Shown here: positions 1 through 12,190 of the stretch, one piece after another
How positions within the stretch are numbered: position 1 is the stretch's first letter
Layout: every line of letters starts with the position of its first letter
NCBI GenBank assembly: GCA_032718475.1
Contig: JAUCBJ010000916.1
Span: 154,784 to 218,783, forward strand
Source: Nemertoderma westbladi
Lineage: Eukaryota; Xenacoelomorpha; Nemertodermatida; Nemertodermatidae
Length of the DNA stretch: 64,000 nucleotides
Direction: 5' to 3'
The notes under the pieces: generated by a model
The model's input: the letters and a program-made list of their open reading frames with translations, nothing else
The model's database searches: none
Told to the model about the DNA's origin: nothing
Program-made: the position numbers and the translations under genes

Positions 1-3000
1 TGACATACACCCCCGTCACGCCCATCCTATTACGGGTGCTCGATAACTCAGTCACACACACCCCCGTCGCGCCTATCCTATTACAGGGTCTGGATCACTC
101 AATCACATACACCCCCGTCACGCCTATCCTATTACAGGGGCTGGATCATTCAATCACATACACCCCCGTCACGCCTATCCTATTACGGGTGCTCGATAAC
201 TCAATCACACACACCCCCGTCACGCCTATCATATTACAGGGTCTGGATCACTCAATCACATACACCCCCGTCACGCCTATCCTATTACATGGGCTGAATC
301 ACTCAATCACATACACCCCCGTCACGCCTATCCTATTACATGGTCTGGATCACTCAATCACATACACCCCCATCACGCCTATCCTATTACGGGGGCTCGA
401 TATCTCAATCACACACACCCCCGTCACGCCTATCCTATTACAGGGTCTGGATCACTCAATCACATACACCCCCGTCACGCCTATCATATTACAGGGGCTC
501 GATAACTCAATCACACACACCCCCGTCACGCCTATCCTATTACATGGGCTGGATCACTCAATCACATACACCCCCGTCACGCCTATCCTATTACAAGGGC
601 TGGATCACTCAATCACATACACCCCCGTCACGGCTATCCTATTACAGGGGCTGGATCACTCAATCACATACACCCCCGTCACGCCTATCCTATTACAGGG
701 GCTGGATCTCTTAATCACATACTCCCCCGTCACGCCTATCCTATTACAGGGGCTGGATCACTCAATCACATACACCCCCGTCATGGCTATCCTATTACAG
801 GCGCTGGATCACTCAATCACATACACCCCCGTCACGCCTATCCTATTACAGGGACTGGATCACTCAATGACATACACCTCCATCACGCCTATCCTATTAC
901 AGGGGCTGGATCACTCAATGACACACACCCCCGTCACTCCTATCCTATTACGGGGGGTCGATAACTCAATCACACACACCCCCGTCACGCCTATCCTATT
1001 ACAGGGTCTGGATCACTCAATCACATACACCCCCGTCACGCCTATCCTATTACAGGGGCTGGATCACTCAATCACATACACCCCCGTCACGCCTATCCTA
1101 TTACAGGGGCTGGATCACGCAATCACAAACACCCCCGTCACGCCTATCCTATTACAAGGGCTGGATCACTCAATCACATACAACCCCGTCATGCCTATCC
1201 TATTACAGGGTCTGGATCGCTCAATCACATACACCCCCGTCACGCCTATCCTATTACAGGGTCTGGATCTCTCAATCACATACACCCCCGTCACGCCTAT
1301 CCTATTACAGGGTCTGGATCATTCAATCACATACACCCCCGCCACGCCTATCCTATTACAGGGGCTGGATCACTCAATCACATACACCCCCGTCACGCCT
1401 ATCATATTACAGGGACTGGATCACTCAATCACATACACCCCCGTCACGCCTATCCTATTACAGGGGCTGGATCACTCAATCACATACACCCCCGTCACGC
1501 CTATCCTATTACAGGGGCTGGATCACTCAATCACATACACCCCCGTCACGCCTATCCTATTACAGGGTCTGGATCACTCAATCACATACACCCCGGTCAC
1601 TCCTATCCTATTACAGGGGCTGGATCACTCAATCACATACAACCCCGTCACGCCTATCCTATTACAAGGGCTGGATCACTCAATCACATACACCCCCACC
1701 ACGCCTATCCTATTACAGGGTCTGGATCACTCAATCACATACACCCCCGTCATGCCTATCCTATTACGGGGGCTCGATAACTCAATCACACACACCCCCG
1801 TCACGCCTATCCTATTACAGGGTCTGGCTAGATCACTCAATCACATACACCCCCGTCACGCCTATCATATTACAGGGGCTCGATAACTCAATCACACACA
1901 CCCCCGTCACGCCTATCCTATTACATGGGCTGGATTACTCAATCACATACTCCCCCGTCATGCCTATCCTATTACAGGGGCTGGATCACTCAATCACATA
2001 CACCCCCGTCACAGCTGTCCTATTACAGGCGCTGGATCACTCAATCACATACACCCCCGTCACGCCTATCCTATTACAGGGACTGGATCACTCAATGACA
2101 TGCACCTCCGTCACGCCTATCCTATTACAGGGGCTGGATCACTCAATGACATACACCCCCGTCATGCTTATCCTATTACGGGGGCTCGATAACTCAATCA
2201 CACACACCCCCGTCACGCCTATCCTATTACAGGGTCTGGATCACTCAATCACATACAACCCCGTCACGCCTATCCTATTACAGGGTCTGGATCACTCAAT
2301 CACATACACCCCGGTCACGCCTATCCTATTACATGGGCTGGATCACTCAATCACATACACCCCCTCACGCCTATCATATTACAGGGGCTCGATAACTCAA
2401 TCAAACACACCCCCAACACGCCTATCCTATTACAGGGGCTGGATCACGCAATCACAAACACCCCCGTCACGCCTATCCTATTACAAGGGTTGGATCACTC
2501 AATCACATACAACCCCGTCATGCCTATCCTATTACAGGGTCTGGATCTCTCAATCACATACACCCCCGTCACGCCTATCATATTACAGGGGCTCGATAAC
2601 TCAATCACATACACCCCCGTCACGCCTATCCTATTACAGGGGCTGGATCACTCAATCACATACACCCCCGTCACGCCTATCCTATTACAGGGGCTGGATC
2701 ACTCAATCACATACACCCCCGTCACGCCTATCCTATTACAGGGTCTGGATCACTCAATCACATACACCCCGGTCACTCCTATCCTATTACAGGGGCTGGA
2801 TCACTCAATCACATACAACCCCGTCACGCCTATCCTATTACAAGGGCTGGATCACTCAATCACATACACCCCCACCACGCCTATCCTATTACAGGGGCTG
2901 GATCACGCAATCACAAACACCCCCGTCACGCCTATCCTATTACAAGGGCTGGATCACTCAATCACATACAACCCCGTCATGCCTACCCTATTACAGGGTC

Positions 3001-3249
3001 TGGATCTCTCAATCACATACACCCCCGTCACGCCTATCCTATTACAGGGTCTGGATCATTCAATCACATACACCCCCGTCACGCCTATCCTATTACATGG
3101 GCTGGATCACTCAATCACACACACCCCCGTCACGCCTATCCTATTACAGGGTCAGGATCACTCAATCACATACATCCCCGTCACGCCTATCCTGTTACGG
3201 GGGCTGGATCACTCAATCACATACACCCCCGTCACGGCTATCCTATTAC
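1..3249. repeat. 51-bp satellite, block 1 (continues off the left edge)
   Basis: Head-to-tail copies of a 51-bp unit that, on the plus strand, begins CTGGATCACTCAATC and ends CCTATTACAGGGG. Units differ by point changes (GGATCACTC/CGATAACTC, GTCACG/ATCACG/GTCATG, ACAGGGG/ACATGGG/ACAGGGT) and by a few 1-bp length changes in the C5 run. The period is a multiple of three and the unit has no stop on this strand, so all three forward frames stay open: LDHSITYTPVTPILLQG, WITQSHTPPSRLSYYRG and a frame reading GSLNHIHPRHAYPITGA. Changes fall on all codon positions and small indels swap the frames, which argues against protein coding. The block starts before the window and is cut at 3249 by the element at 3250-5145. 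Confidence 0.97.
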
Positions 3250-3297
3250 TACGGAAGCCCACAGTGGCCACTAAACTTCACACATAAGAACTGCTCT

Positions 3298-3654
3298 CAA
3301 TATGTGTGAGAGGTTGTCTTTTGTGTGTGAGAGGTTGTCTTTGTGTGTGAGAGGTTGTCTTTGTGTGTGAGAGGTTGTCTTTGTGTGTGAGAGGTTATCT
3401 TTGTGTGTGAGAGGTTGTCTTGGTGTGTGAGAGGTTGTCTTTGTGTATGAGAGGTTGTCTGTGTGTGAGAGAGGTTGTCTTTGTGTGAGAGGTTGTCTTT
3501 GTGTGTGAGGTTGTCTTGGTGTGTGAGAGGTTGTCTTTGTGTGTGAGAGGTTGTCTTTGTGTGAGAGGTTGTCTTTGTGTGTGAGAGGTTGTCTTTGAGT
3601 GTGAGAGGTTGTCTTTGAGTGAGAGGTTGACTTTGTGTGTGAGAGGTTGTCAGC
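3298..3654. repeat. 20-bp minisatellite, left arm of the 3250-5145 element
   Basis: About 18 copies of a 20-bp unit containing GAGAGGTTGTCTTTGTGTGT. Variants include TTGGTGTGTG, TTGTGTATGAG, a shortened unit lacking one AG, and a lengthened GAGAGAGG unit. The same variants recur in the same order, inverted, in the right arm at 4845-5095. The reverse strand is open (TSHTQRQPLTHKDNLS-like), but this is simple repeat and not a gene. Confidence 0.93.
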
Positions 3655-4445
3655 TCCGCAATTCAACAATTATATTAAAAAATGCGCGAAATTTGCCTGT
3701 AGGCTTAGCTATAAATAGGCCTGTATGCTTACGGCTGTAGTAGTGCAGTAGTGCATACTGCTGTCGTGTGGTTAACGCTGTAACGGTAGGCCTGTAAAGG
3801 TTTGGACGTTGTCTTTGTTATGATGAAAATAATATAGTTTTGGTTCTGGTTTTTAATGTCTAACTTTCAACTTATTATTACGGTCTCCAAATATAATTTT
3901 ACCGGTAATTAAATCTATTCTATTTCTCTTTCTCTCTCCCTCCTAATGAAAGTTAGATGCAGTATTTAAGCAAGCTAGTGTTAGTGGTTTCTTGCAGCAG
4001 ACATGTGAGATGTCACTCTGATAAATATCTGTTTAATTGACATCTACTGTATAAGGGCTATTATTGGGACTACATCTGTTTTGCACATGAAATCAACATG
4101 CTGTATCTTAAGTAAATAAATAAGGTGTTTTGCTTTGTAGAAAGATAGGTAAAATGTCTCGACTAACAATTTTATGAAAATACTAAATTTGATTTTGTGA
4201 TTAAATTATTTCTAAGCTTCCTTGACTATTCGGCATGCACTACAGGCCTACTGCTGTGTGCTGTACTGTTGCTGTGTTGGTTGGTTGTAGTTCTACCTGT
4301 CTGTCGCCTGTTGGTTCGGTACCAATTCTTAAATTCTAACTGTATTTGTAAACACCGTCTTACAATGTCAGAATGTTGTGTTCTAGATGCCACAGTGTTG
4401 TACCTATCGGATCCGTATTTTGTAACCTCTGAGGGGAATAGATTC
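3655..4445. other. Element core, non-coding as far as visible
   Basis: AT-rich single-copy-looking sequence between the left minisatellite arm and the coding-like stretch at 4446. It contains TAGGCCTGT-type palindromic AGGCCT motifs that recur elsewhere in the window and a pyrimidine-rich stretch near 3920-3950. A Leu/Val/Cys-rich open frame at 4197-4469 has no recognisable family. Its end overlaps an acceptor-like AATAG at 4441-4445, so part of this stretch may be intron of a former transposon gene. No promoter or RNA gene was recognised. Confidence 0.45.
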
Positions 4446-4840
4446 AACGCGGCAGCGACGAGAGACTGACCACTCTGGAGGAGACGCTAATGCGATTTCG
4501 GGAATTTCTATCAGAGAAGAAGAAAGGCCATCTTCAGCCGGTGCCGTCGTCCAGTCCAAAGCGCTCAAAAACGGATGCTGATGTGTCAGTGAATATCGGA
4601 GCCTGTGTTTATACCAACAACATTCGCATTTTAAAACAAGTCTGGCGGAAGACTATACAACTAACTATCTCTAAAAATGCAAATTATGGTGAACTTCTCG
4701 AATTATCGATACGGAAATACCGAGCCCTTTATAAAGATGTATTTAAATCCTCCATTCCTGATGATAGATTAATGCTATTAAATATATGGACAAGACACCC
4801 GCAGATAAGTTGCCGATTGACAAGGGGGACTTTATATTAA
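4446..4840 (+). CDS. Short coding-like exon inside the 3250-5145 element, unidentified
   Basis: This frame is open from an AG (AATAG|ATTCAACG) at 4445 to a stop at 4840, with an internal ATG at 4490. It encodes a heptad-like N-terminus (DERLTTLEETLMRFREFLSE), a basic Ser/Pro linker (SSSPKRSKTD), and then a compact segment VSVNIGACVY...IQLTISKNANYGELLE. The last part resembles the small domain preceding HECT-type ligase regions in some invertebrate transposon proteins (pattern 'INIG...L.V.KNAN...LLE.A..KH'). That resemblance is from memory and weak. The ORF stops just before the right minisatellite arm, so it is probably a remnant exon of an autonomous parent element. The function is unknown. 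Confidence 0.35.
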
Positions 4841-4844
4841 CAAA

Positions 4845-5095
4845 ATATCACACACAAAGACAACCTCTCACACACCAAGACAACCTCACACACAAAGACA
4901 ACCTCTCACACAAAGACAACCTCTCTCACACACAGACAACCTCTCATACACAAAGACAACCTCTCACACACCAAGACAACCTCTCACACACATAGACAAC
5001 CTCTCACACATAATGGTCAACCTCTCACACACAAAGACGACCTCTCACACATAAAGACAACTTCTCACACACAAAGACAACCTTCTCACACATAT
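4845..5095. repeat. 20-bp minisatellite, right arm of the 3250-5145 element
   Basis: About 12 copies of the reverse complement of the left-arm unit (ACACACAAAGACAACCTCTC). Over more than 120 bp the order of variant units mirrors the left arm exactly, including the CATACACAAAG, CTCTCTCACACACAG and CACCAAGAC variants. The two arms could pair into a long hairpin. Confidence 0.93.
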
Positions 5096-5145
5096 TGAGA
5101 GCAGTTCTTATGTGTGAAGTTTAGTGGCCACTGTGGGCTTCCGTA

Positions 5146-5480
5146 TATTACAGGGTCTGGATCATTCAATCACATACACCCCCGTCACGCCTATCCTATT
5201 ACAGGGTCTGGATCACTCAATCACATACACCCCCGTCACGCCTATCATATTACAGGGTCAGGATCACTCAATCACATACATCCCCGTCACGCCTATCCTG
5301 TTACGGGGGCTGGATCACTCAATCACATACACCCCCGTCACGGCTATCCTATTACAGGGTCTGGATCACTCAATCACATACAACCCCGTCATGCCTATCC
5401 TATTACAGGGTCTGGATCACTCAATCACATACATCCCCGTCCTAGCTATCCTATTACAGGGTCTGGATCACGCAATCACA
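5146..5480. repeat. 51-bp satellite, block 2
   Basis: About 6.5 units of the same 51-bp satellite in the same orientation, directly continuing block 1 once the inserted element is removed. The last unit decays after GGATCACGCAATCACAT and passes into unrelated sequence near 5481. Confidence 0.96.
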
Positions 5481-6470
5481 TCAACCCATATCGCGTTTTT
5501 TTCAGTCACTGTTTGCCGATGTAGTTGTGTTTAGTGTTTGTGATTTTACATGCATCACGAAGATATACAATTTAATGAACGCCTTTATGTACCTACTGTA
5601 TAAACTCTTAACAAGTTTGTTGCCAGTTCGTTTTCGTAGAAATTGATCCGATATTATTTTTAGGTATTATGGACGTTTATAATAGGGCCTTACAATCAAT
5701 AGCATTGAAATGATTTGGCATGTAGCAACTTGTATGGAAATAATACACAATTCGTTTACATTGTCAACCACATCCCTTTGTATGTAGAAGAAACCTCCTC
5801 GACAATAGGGCAGGAGGGTAGCATTGGGACGGGAATGGAATATGTATTTCTTAATTAGTTGGTTCTCATAGAATTCACTGAAGTTCGCCAAGATAATGAA
5901 TGAAGTCTATTATACATAACATAATGCAGTGGGCTATTATTCTATAAGCCACTCATAGCCTGCACGTGCACAATGCACGTTTATTATTACAAACCTATAC
6001 ATACAAGGATGAGACTCGACCAACTTTGCTAATTAAGGGGGTCTTAACTCTGAAAAGAATTTGAAATGAATTTGGCATCCCACGTGTACTAGGCAGGCCC
6101 TATACCAGATCACAGTTATAGTTACTGTATAATGAATCTATAGAAATGGTAAAGTAATTGATGGCGACTAAAAATATTTACTTGGAAAATCAGCAAACTG
6201 TCATAGAATAAACAATCTGCATAATAATGCATTACAATGATTCTACGAACATACTTTGATAAATGCGATGTGACATACCATGCCTAGCGAGCTTTACCAT
6301 GCCTAAGCCATGAAATACCGACACAATTCTATCGGTTCCAGGTAGGGCTGGTTATCCCGGTAACCCGGGATCCCGGAAGAAAATGCAATCCTGAAATCGG
6401 GAATTTAGTTAGAGCTTTTCTACAGTCTGACAGTAGCAATTTAATATATCGTGACGTATATATGCCTGTG
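5481..6470. other. Low-copy spacer between the two satellites
   Basis: AT-rich sequence with no gene I can support. A minus-strand frame at 5891-5667 has protein-like composition and possible splice borders (CAG near 5880, AATGTAAAC near 5755) but matches no family I know. Near 6345-6385 lies a GC-rich stretch TTATCCCGGTAACCCGGGAT, of the kind found at hAT-type transposon ends; no partner end or target duplication was found. The 23-bp satellite begins at about 6471. Confidence 0.5.
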
Positions 6471-8671
6471 TAACACAATACTATCAGCTTGTGTCACACA
6501 ATACTATCAGCTTGTGTCACACAACAATACTATCAGCTTGTGTCACACAATACTATCAGCTTGTGTCATACAATACTCTCTGCCTATGCCACACAATACT
6601 CTCTGAGTGTGTGACTCAATACTCTCTGCCTGTTTCACACAATACTATCAGCTTGTGTCATACAATACTATCTGTCTGTGTCACACAATACTCACTGCCT
6701 GTGTCACACAATACTATCAGCTTGTGTCACACAATACTATCAGCTTGTGTCACACAATACTATCAGTTTGTGTCATACAATACTCTCTACCTGTGCCACA
6801 CAATACTCTCTGAGTGTGTGACTCAATACTCTCTGCCTGTTTCACACAATACTATCAGCTTGTGTCATACAATACTCTCTCTCTGTGTCACACAATACTC
6901 TCTGCCTGTGTCACACAATACAATCAGATTGTGTCATACAATACTATCTGTCTGTGTCACACAATACTCACTGCCTGTGTCACACAATACTATCAGCTTG
7001 TGTCACACAATAATATCAGCTTGTGTCACACAATACTATCAGCTTGTGTCACACAATACTATCAGCTTGTGTCACACAATACTATCAGCTTGTGTCACAC
7101 AATACTATCAGCTTGTGTCACACAATACTATCAGCTTGTGCCACACAATACCATCAGCTTGTGTCACACAATAGTCTTGCTTGTGTCACACAATACTCTC
7201 TGCTTGTGTTACTAAATACTATCAGCTTGTGTCACACAATACTATCAGCTTGTGTCACACAATACTATCAGCTTGTGTCACACAATACTATCAGCTTGTG
7301 TCACACAATACTATCAGCTTGTGTCACACAATACTATCAGCTTGTGCCACACAATACCATCAGCTTGTGTCACACAATAGTCTTGCTTGTGTCACACAAT
7401 ACTCTCTGCTTGTGTTACTAAATACTATCAGCTTGTGTCACACAATACTATCAGCTTGTGTCATACAATAATCTCTGTCTGTGTCACACAATACTATCAG
7501 CTTGTGTCACACATTACTATCAGCTTGTGTCACACAATAATCTCTACCTGTGCCACACAATATTCTCGCTGAGTGTGTGACTCAATAATGTCTGCATGTG
7601 TCACACAATACTATAACCTTGTCTCACACAATACTATCAGCTTGTGTCACACAATACTCTCTACCTGTGCCACACAATACTCTCTGAGTGTGCCACTCAA
7701 TAATCTCTGCCTGTGTCACACAATACTATGAGCTTATGTCACACAATACTATCAGCTTGTGCCACACAATACTATCAGCTTGTGTAACACAATACTCTCT
7801 ACCTGTGCCACACAATACTCTCTGAGTGTGTGACTCAATAATCTCTGCCTGTTTCACACAATACTATCAGCTTGTGTCAGACAATACTCTCTGCCTGTGT
7901 CACACAATACTATCAGCTTGTGTCACACAATACTATCAGCTTGTGTCACACAATACTATCAGCTTGTGTCACACAATACTCTCTACCTGTGCCACACAAT
8001 ACTCTCTGAGTGTGTGACTCAATACTCTCTGCCTATGTCACACAACACTATCAGCTTTTGTCATACAATACTCTCTGTCTGTGTCACACAATATTCTCTG
8101 CCGTGTCACACAATACTATCAGCTTGTGTCACACAATACTATCAGCTTGTGTCACACAATACTATCAGCTTGTGTCACACAATACTATCAGCTTCTGTCA
8201 CACAATACTATCAGCTTGTGTCACACAATACTATCAGCTTGTGTCACACAATACTATCAGCTTGTGTCACACAATACTATCAGCTTCTGTCACATAATAC
8301 TATCAGCTTGTGTTACACAATACTATCAGCTTGTGTCACACAATACTCTCCACCTGTGCCACACAATACTCTCTGCCTGTGTCACACAATCCTCTCTGCT
8401 TGTGTCACAGAATACTCTCTCTCTGTGTCACACAATACTCTCTGCCTGTGTCACTAAATACTATCAGCTTGTGTCACACAATCCTCTCTGCTTGTGTCAC
8501 AGAATACTCTCTCTCTGTGTCACACAATACTCTCTGCCTGTGTCACTAAATACTATCAGCATGTGTCACACAATACTATCAGCTTCTGTCACACAATACT
8601 ATCAGCTTGTGTCACACAATACTATCAGCTTGTGTCACACAATACTCTCCACCTGTGCCACACAATACTAT
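6471..8671. repeat. 23-bp satellite array with 207-bp higher-order repeats
   Basis: About 95 copies of a 23-bp unit, consensus CTTGTGTCACACAATACTATCAG on the plus strand (three bases beyond a 20-base window), with a second type carrying CTCTCTGCCTG. Each consensus unit contains the odd palindrome TTGTGTCACACAA. Higher-order structure is visible. A GTGTGTGACTCAATACTCTC block recurs at 6607 and 6814, 207 bp apart (9 units). Another duplicated block is spaced 206 bp (7171 and 7377), and a 92-bp (4-unit) duplication lies at 8387 and 8479. Because 23 is not divisible by three, each frame cycles with a 69-bp, 23-residue period. The resulting ORFs (up to 227 codons) are not genes. Confidence 0.96.
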
Positions 8672-9063
8672 TTAATTTTATTCCACGCCTAACGGCACAT
8701 AGTAAAAACAAAGTAGCACAATATTACAATTATATATAAATACATAGCATAAAATTAATTAATTTGCTGACCCTACACTACAGACTACGCTATTCTAGAA
8801 CAAGGACTACAAACTGTATATACCGCACGAAGCAAAGAATTGTTCGAGTCTGTAACTCGGCCCTTAAGACTGGTACGGCATTTATATATTATATGACAAA
8901 ACATAGGTATATTTAAGACACCAAAAGTGAGAGACATACTGGTTGGCTCATCGTTTGTCAAACGAGGAACCTTAAAAAGTAGCCTAGCACAGTTGTTATA
9001 AGCAACCCTCAATTTATCAAAAACACGCTGGGTGTAATTACGTCGAGCCCATAGACTACAACA
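8672..9063 (-). mobile_element. 5'-truncated LINE (non-LTR retrotransposon) fragment
   Basis: On the minus strand, a frame from about 9063 to 8785 encodes LWARRNYTQRVFDKLRVAYN and further on ARLLFKVPR. This matches the C-terminal end of non-LTR reverse transcriptases, where 'LW...RLRVAYNNA.R.L...PR' follows the thumb region; the closest style is CR1/L2/RTE-like. The rest (about 60 residues) ends at a stop at 8785. A short AT-rich 3' tail runs to the first 23-bp unit near 8671. The upstream end is lost at the junction with the 51-bp satellite: the eight residues before CCSLWAR in the open frame are satellite-encoded. This is a dead copy. Confidence 0.72.
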
Positions 9064-12000
9064 CTCAATCACATACACCCCCGTCACGCCTATCCTATTA
9101 CAGGGGCTGGATCACTCAATCACATACACCCCCGTCACGGCTATCCCATTACAGGGGCTGGATCACTCAATCACATACACCCCCGTCACGCGTATCCTAT
9201 TACAGGGGCTGGATCACTCAATCACATACTCCCCCGTCACGCCTATCCTATTATAGGGGCTGGATCACTCAATCACATACACCCCCGTCACGGCTATCCT
9301 ATTACACGGGCTGGATCACTCAATCACATTCACCCCCGTCACACTATCCTATTACAGGGACTGGATCACTCAATGACATACACCCCCGTCACTCCTATCC
9401 TATTACAGGGGCTGGATCACTCAATGACATACACCCCCGTCACGCCTATCCTATTACAGGGGCTGGATCACTCAATCACATACACCCCTGTCACACCTAT
9501 CCTATTACAGGGGCTCGATAACTCAATCACATACACCCCCGTCACGCCTATCCTATTACAGGGGCTGGATCACTCAATCACATACACCCCCGTCACGCCT
9601 ATCCTATTACAGGGGCTGGATCACTCAATCACATACACCCCCGTCACGCGTATCCTATTACAGGGGCTGGATCACTCAATCACATTCACCCCCGTCACGC
9701 CTATCCTATTACAGGGGCTGGATCACTCAATCACATACACCCCCGTCACGCGTATCCTATTACAGGGGCTGGATCACTCAATCACATTCACCCCCGTCAC
9801 GCCTATCCTATTACAGGGGCTGGATCACTCAATCACATACACCCCCGTCACGCCTATCCTATTACAGGGGCTGGATCACTCAATCACATACACCCCCATC
9901 ACGCCTATCCTATTACAGGGTCTGGATCACTCAATCACATACACCCCCGTCACGCCTATCCTATTACATGGGCTGGATCACTCAATCACACACACCCCCG
10001 TCACGCCTATCCTATTACAGGGGCTGGATCACTCAATCACATACACCCCCGTCACGCGTATCCTATTACAGGGGCTGGATCACTCAATCACATTCACCCC
10101 CGTCACGCCTATCCTATTACAGGGGCTGGATCACTCAATCACATACACCCCCGTCACGCATTTCCTATTACAGGGGCTGTATCACTCAATCACATACACC
10201 CCCATCACGCCTATCCTATTACAGGGGCTGGATCACTCAATCACATACACCCCCGTCGTCACCCCTATCCTATTACAGGGGCTGGATCACTCAATGACAT
10301 ACACCCCCATCACGCCTATCCTATTACAGGGGCTGGATCACTCAATCACATACACCCCCGTCACGCATTTCCTATTACAGGGGCTGTATCACTCAATCAC
10401 ATACACCCCCATCACGCCTATCCTATTACAGGGGCTGGATCACTCAATCACATACACCCCCGTCACGCCTATCCTATTACAGGGTCTGGATCACTCAATC
10501 ACATACACCCCCGTCGTCACCCCTATCCTATTACAGGGGCTGGATCACTCAATGACATACACCCCCATCACGCCTATCCTATTACAGGGGCTGGATCACT
10601 TAATGACATACACCCCCGTCACGCCTATCCGATTACAGGGGCTGGGTCACTCAATCACATACACCCCCGTCACCCCTATCCTATTACAGGGGCTGGGTCA
10701 CTCAATCACATACACCCCCGTCACGCCTATCCTATTACAGGGGCTGGGTCACTCAATCACATACACCCCCGTCACGCCTATCCTATTACAGGGGCTGGGT
10801 CACTCAATCACATACACCCCCGTCACGCCTATCCGATTACAGGGGCTGGATCACTCAATCACATACACCCCCGTCACGCCTATCCTATTACAGGGGCTGG
10901 GTCACTCAATCACATACACCCCCGTCACGCCTATCCTATTACAGGGGCTGGGTCACTCAATCACATACACCCCCGTCACCCCTATCCTATTACAGGGGCT
11001 GGGTCACTCAATCACATACACCCCCGTCACGCCTATCCTATTACAGGGGCTGGGTCACTCAATCACATACACCCCCGTCACGCCTATCCTATTACATGGG
11101 CTGGATCACTCAATCGCATACACCCTTATCACGCCTATCCTATTACATGGGCTCGATCATTCAATCACATACACCCCCGTCACTCCTATCCTATTACAGG
11201 GGCTGGATCACTCAATCACATACACCCCCGTCACGCCTATCCTATTACAGGGGCTGGATCACTCAATCACATACACCCCCGTCACGGCTATCCTATTACA
11301 GGGGCTGGATCACTCAATCACATACACCCCCGTCACGCCTATCCTATTACAGGGGCTGGATCACTCAATCACATACAGTCCGTCACGCCTATCCTATTAC
11401 AGGGGCTGGATCATTCAATCACATACACCCCCGTCACGCCTATCCTATTACAGGGGCTGGATCACTCAATCACATACACCCCCGTCACGCCTATCCTATT
11501 ACAGGGGCTGTATCACTCAATCACATACACCCCCGTCACGCCTATCCTATTACAGGGGCTCGATAACTCAATCACACACACCCCCATCACGCCTATCCTA
11601 TTACAGGGTCTGGATCACTCAATCACATACACCCCCGTCACGCCTATCCTATTACAGGGGCTCGATAACTCAATCACATACACCCCCGTCACGCATATCC
11701 TATTACAGAGGCTGGATCACTCAATCGCATACACCCCCATCACGCCTATCCTATTACATGGGCTGGATCAATCAATCACATACTCCCCCGTCACGCCTAT
11801 CCTATTACAGGGGCTGGATCACTCAATCACATACACCCCCGTCACCCCTATCCTATTACAGGGGCTGGATCACTCAATCACATACACCCCCGTCACGCAT
11901 TTCATATTACAGGGGCTGGATCACTCAATCACATACACCCCCGTCACGCCTATCCTATTACAGGGTCTGGATCACTCAATCACATACACCCCGGTCACGC

Positions 12001-12190
12001 CTATCCTATTACAGGGGCTGGATCACTCAATCACATACACCCCCGTCACGCCTATCCTATTACAGGGGCTGGATCATTCAATCACATACACCCCCGTCAC
12101 GCCTATCCTATTACAGGGGCTGGATCACTCAATCACATACACCCCCGTCACGCCTATCCTATTACAGGGGCTGGATCACTCAATCACATA

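Larger units (their letters stand above)
3250..5145. mobile_element. Inverted-repeat DNA transposon, 6-bp TSD, inserted in the 51-bp satellite
   Basis: The left end reads TACGGAAGCCCACAGTGGCC and the right end is its exact reverse complement. The match runs over 60 bp and continues into the minisatellite arms. The satellite hexamer TATTAC lies on both sides (3244-3249 and 5146-5151). Removing the element plus one hexamer restores a normal 51-bp unit, so this is a real insertion with a 6-bp target-site duplication. The arms carry the 20-bp minisatellite in opposite orientations with the same order of variant units, so they are long terminal inverted repeats rather than two independent expansions. 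The core (about 3655-4845) holds one short coding-like stretch and no recognisable transposase, so the copy looks non-autonomous. I cannot assign a superfamily. A 6-bp duplication excludes Tc1/mariner (TA) and hAT (8 bp). Confidence 0.85.

Noticed and set aside
3271-3669. Minus-strand 132-codon ORF of QRQPLTHKDNLS repeats
   Set aside because: Translation of the 20-bp minisatellite arm, not a gene.
5667-5891. Minus-strand 74-codon ORF
   Set aside because: Protein-like composition and loosely splice-like edges, but no recognisable family and no neighbouring exons.
6491-8739. ORFs with CVTQYYQLVSHNTISLCHTI-type repeats
   Set aside because: Frame-cycling translations of the 23-bp satellite; the last one merely reads out into the LINE tail.
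1-9062. Possible CRISPR array
   Set aside because: The repeats are contiguous with no unique spacers, and the context is an animal genome with introns and retroelements.
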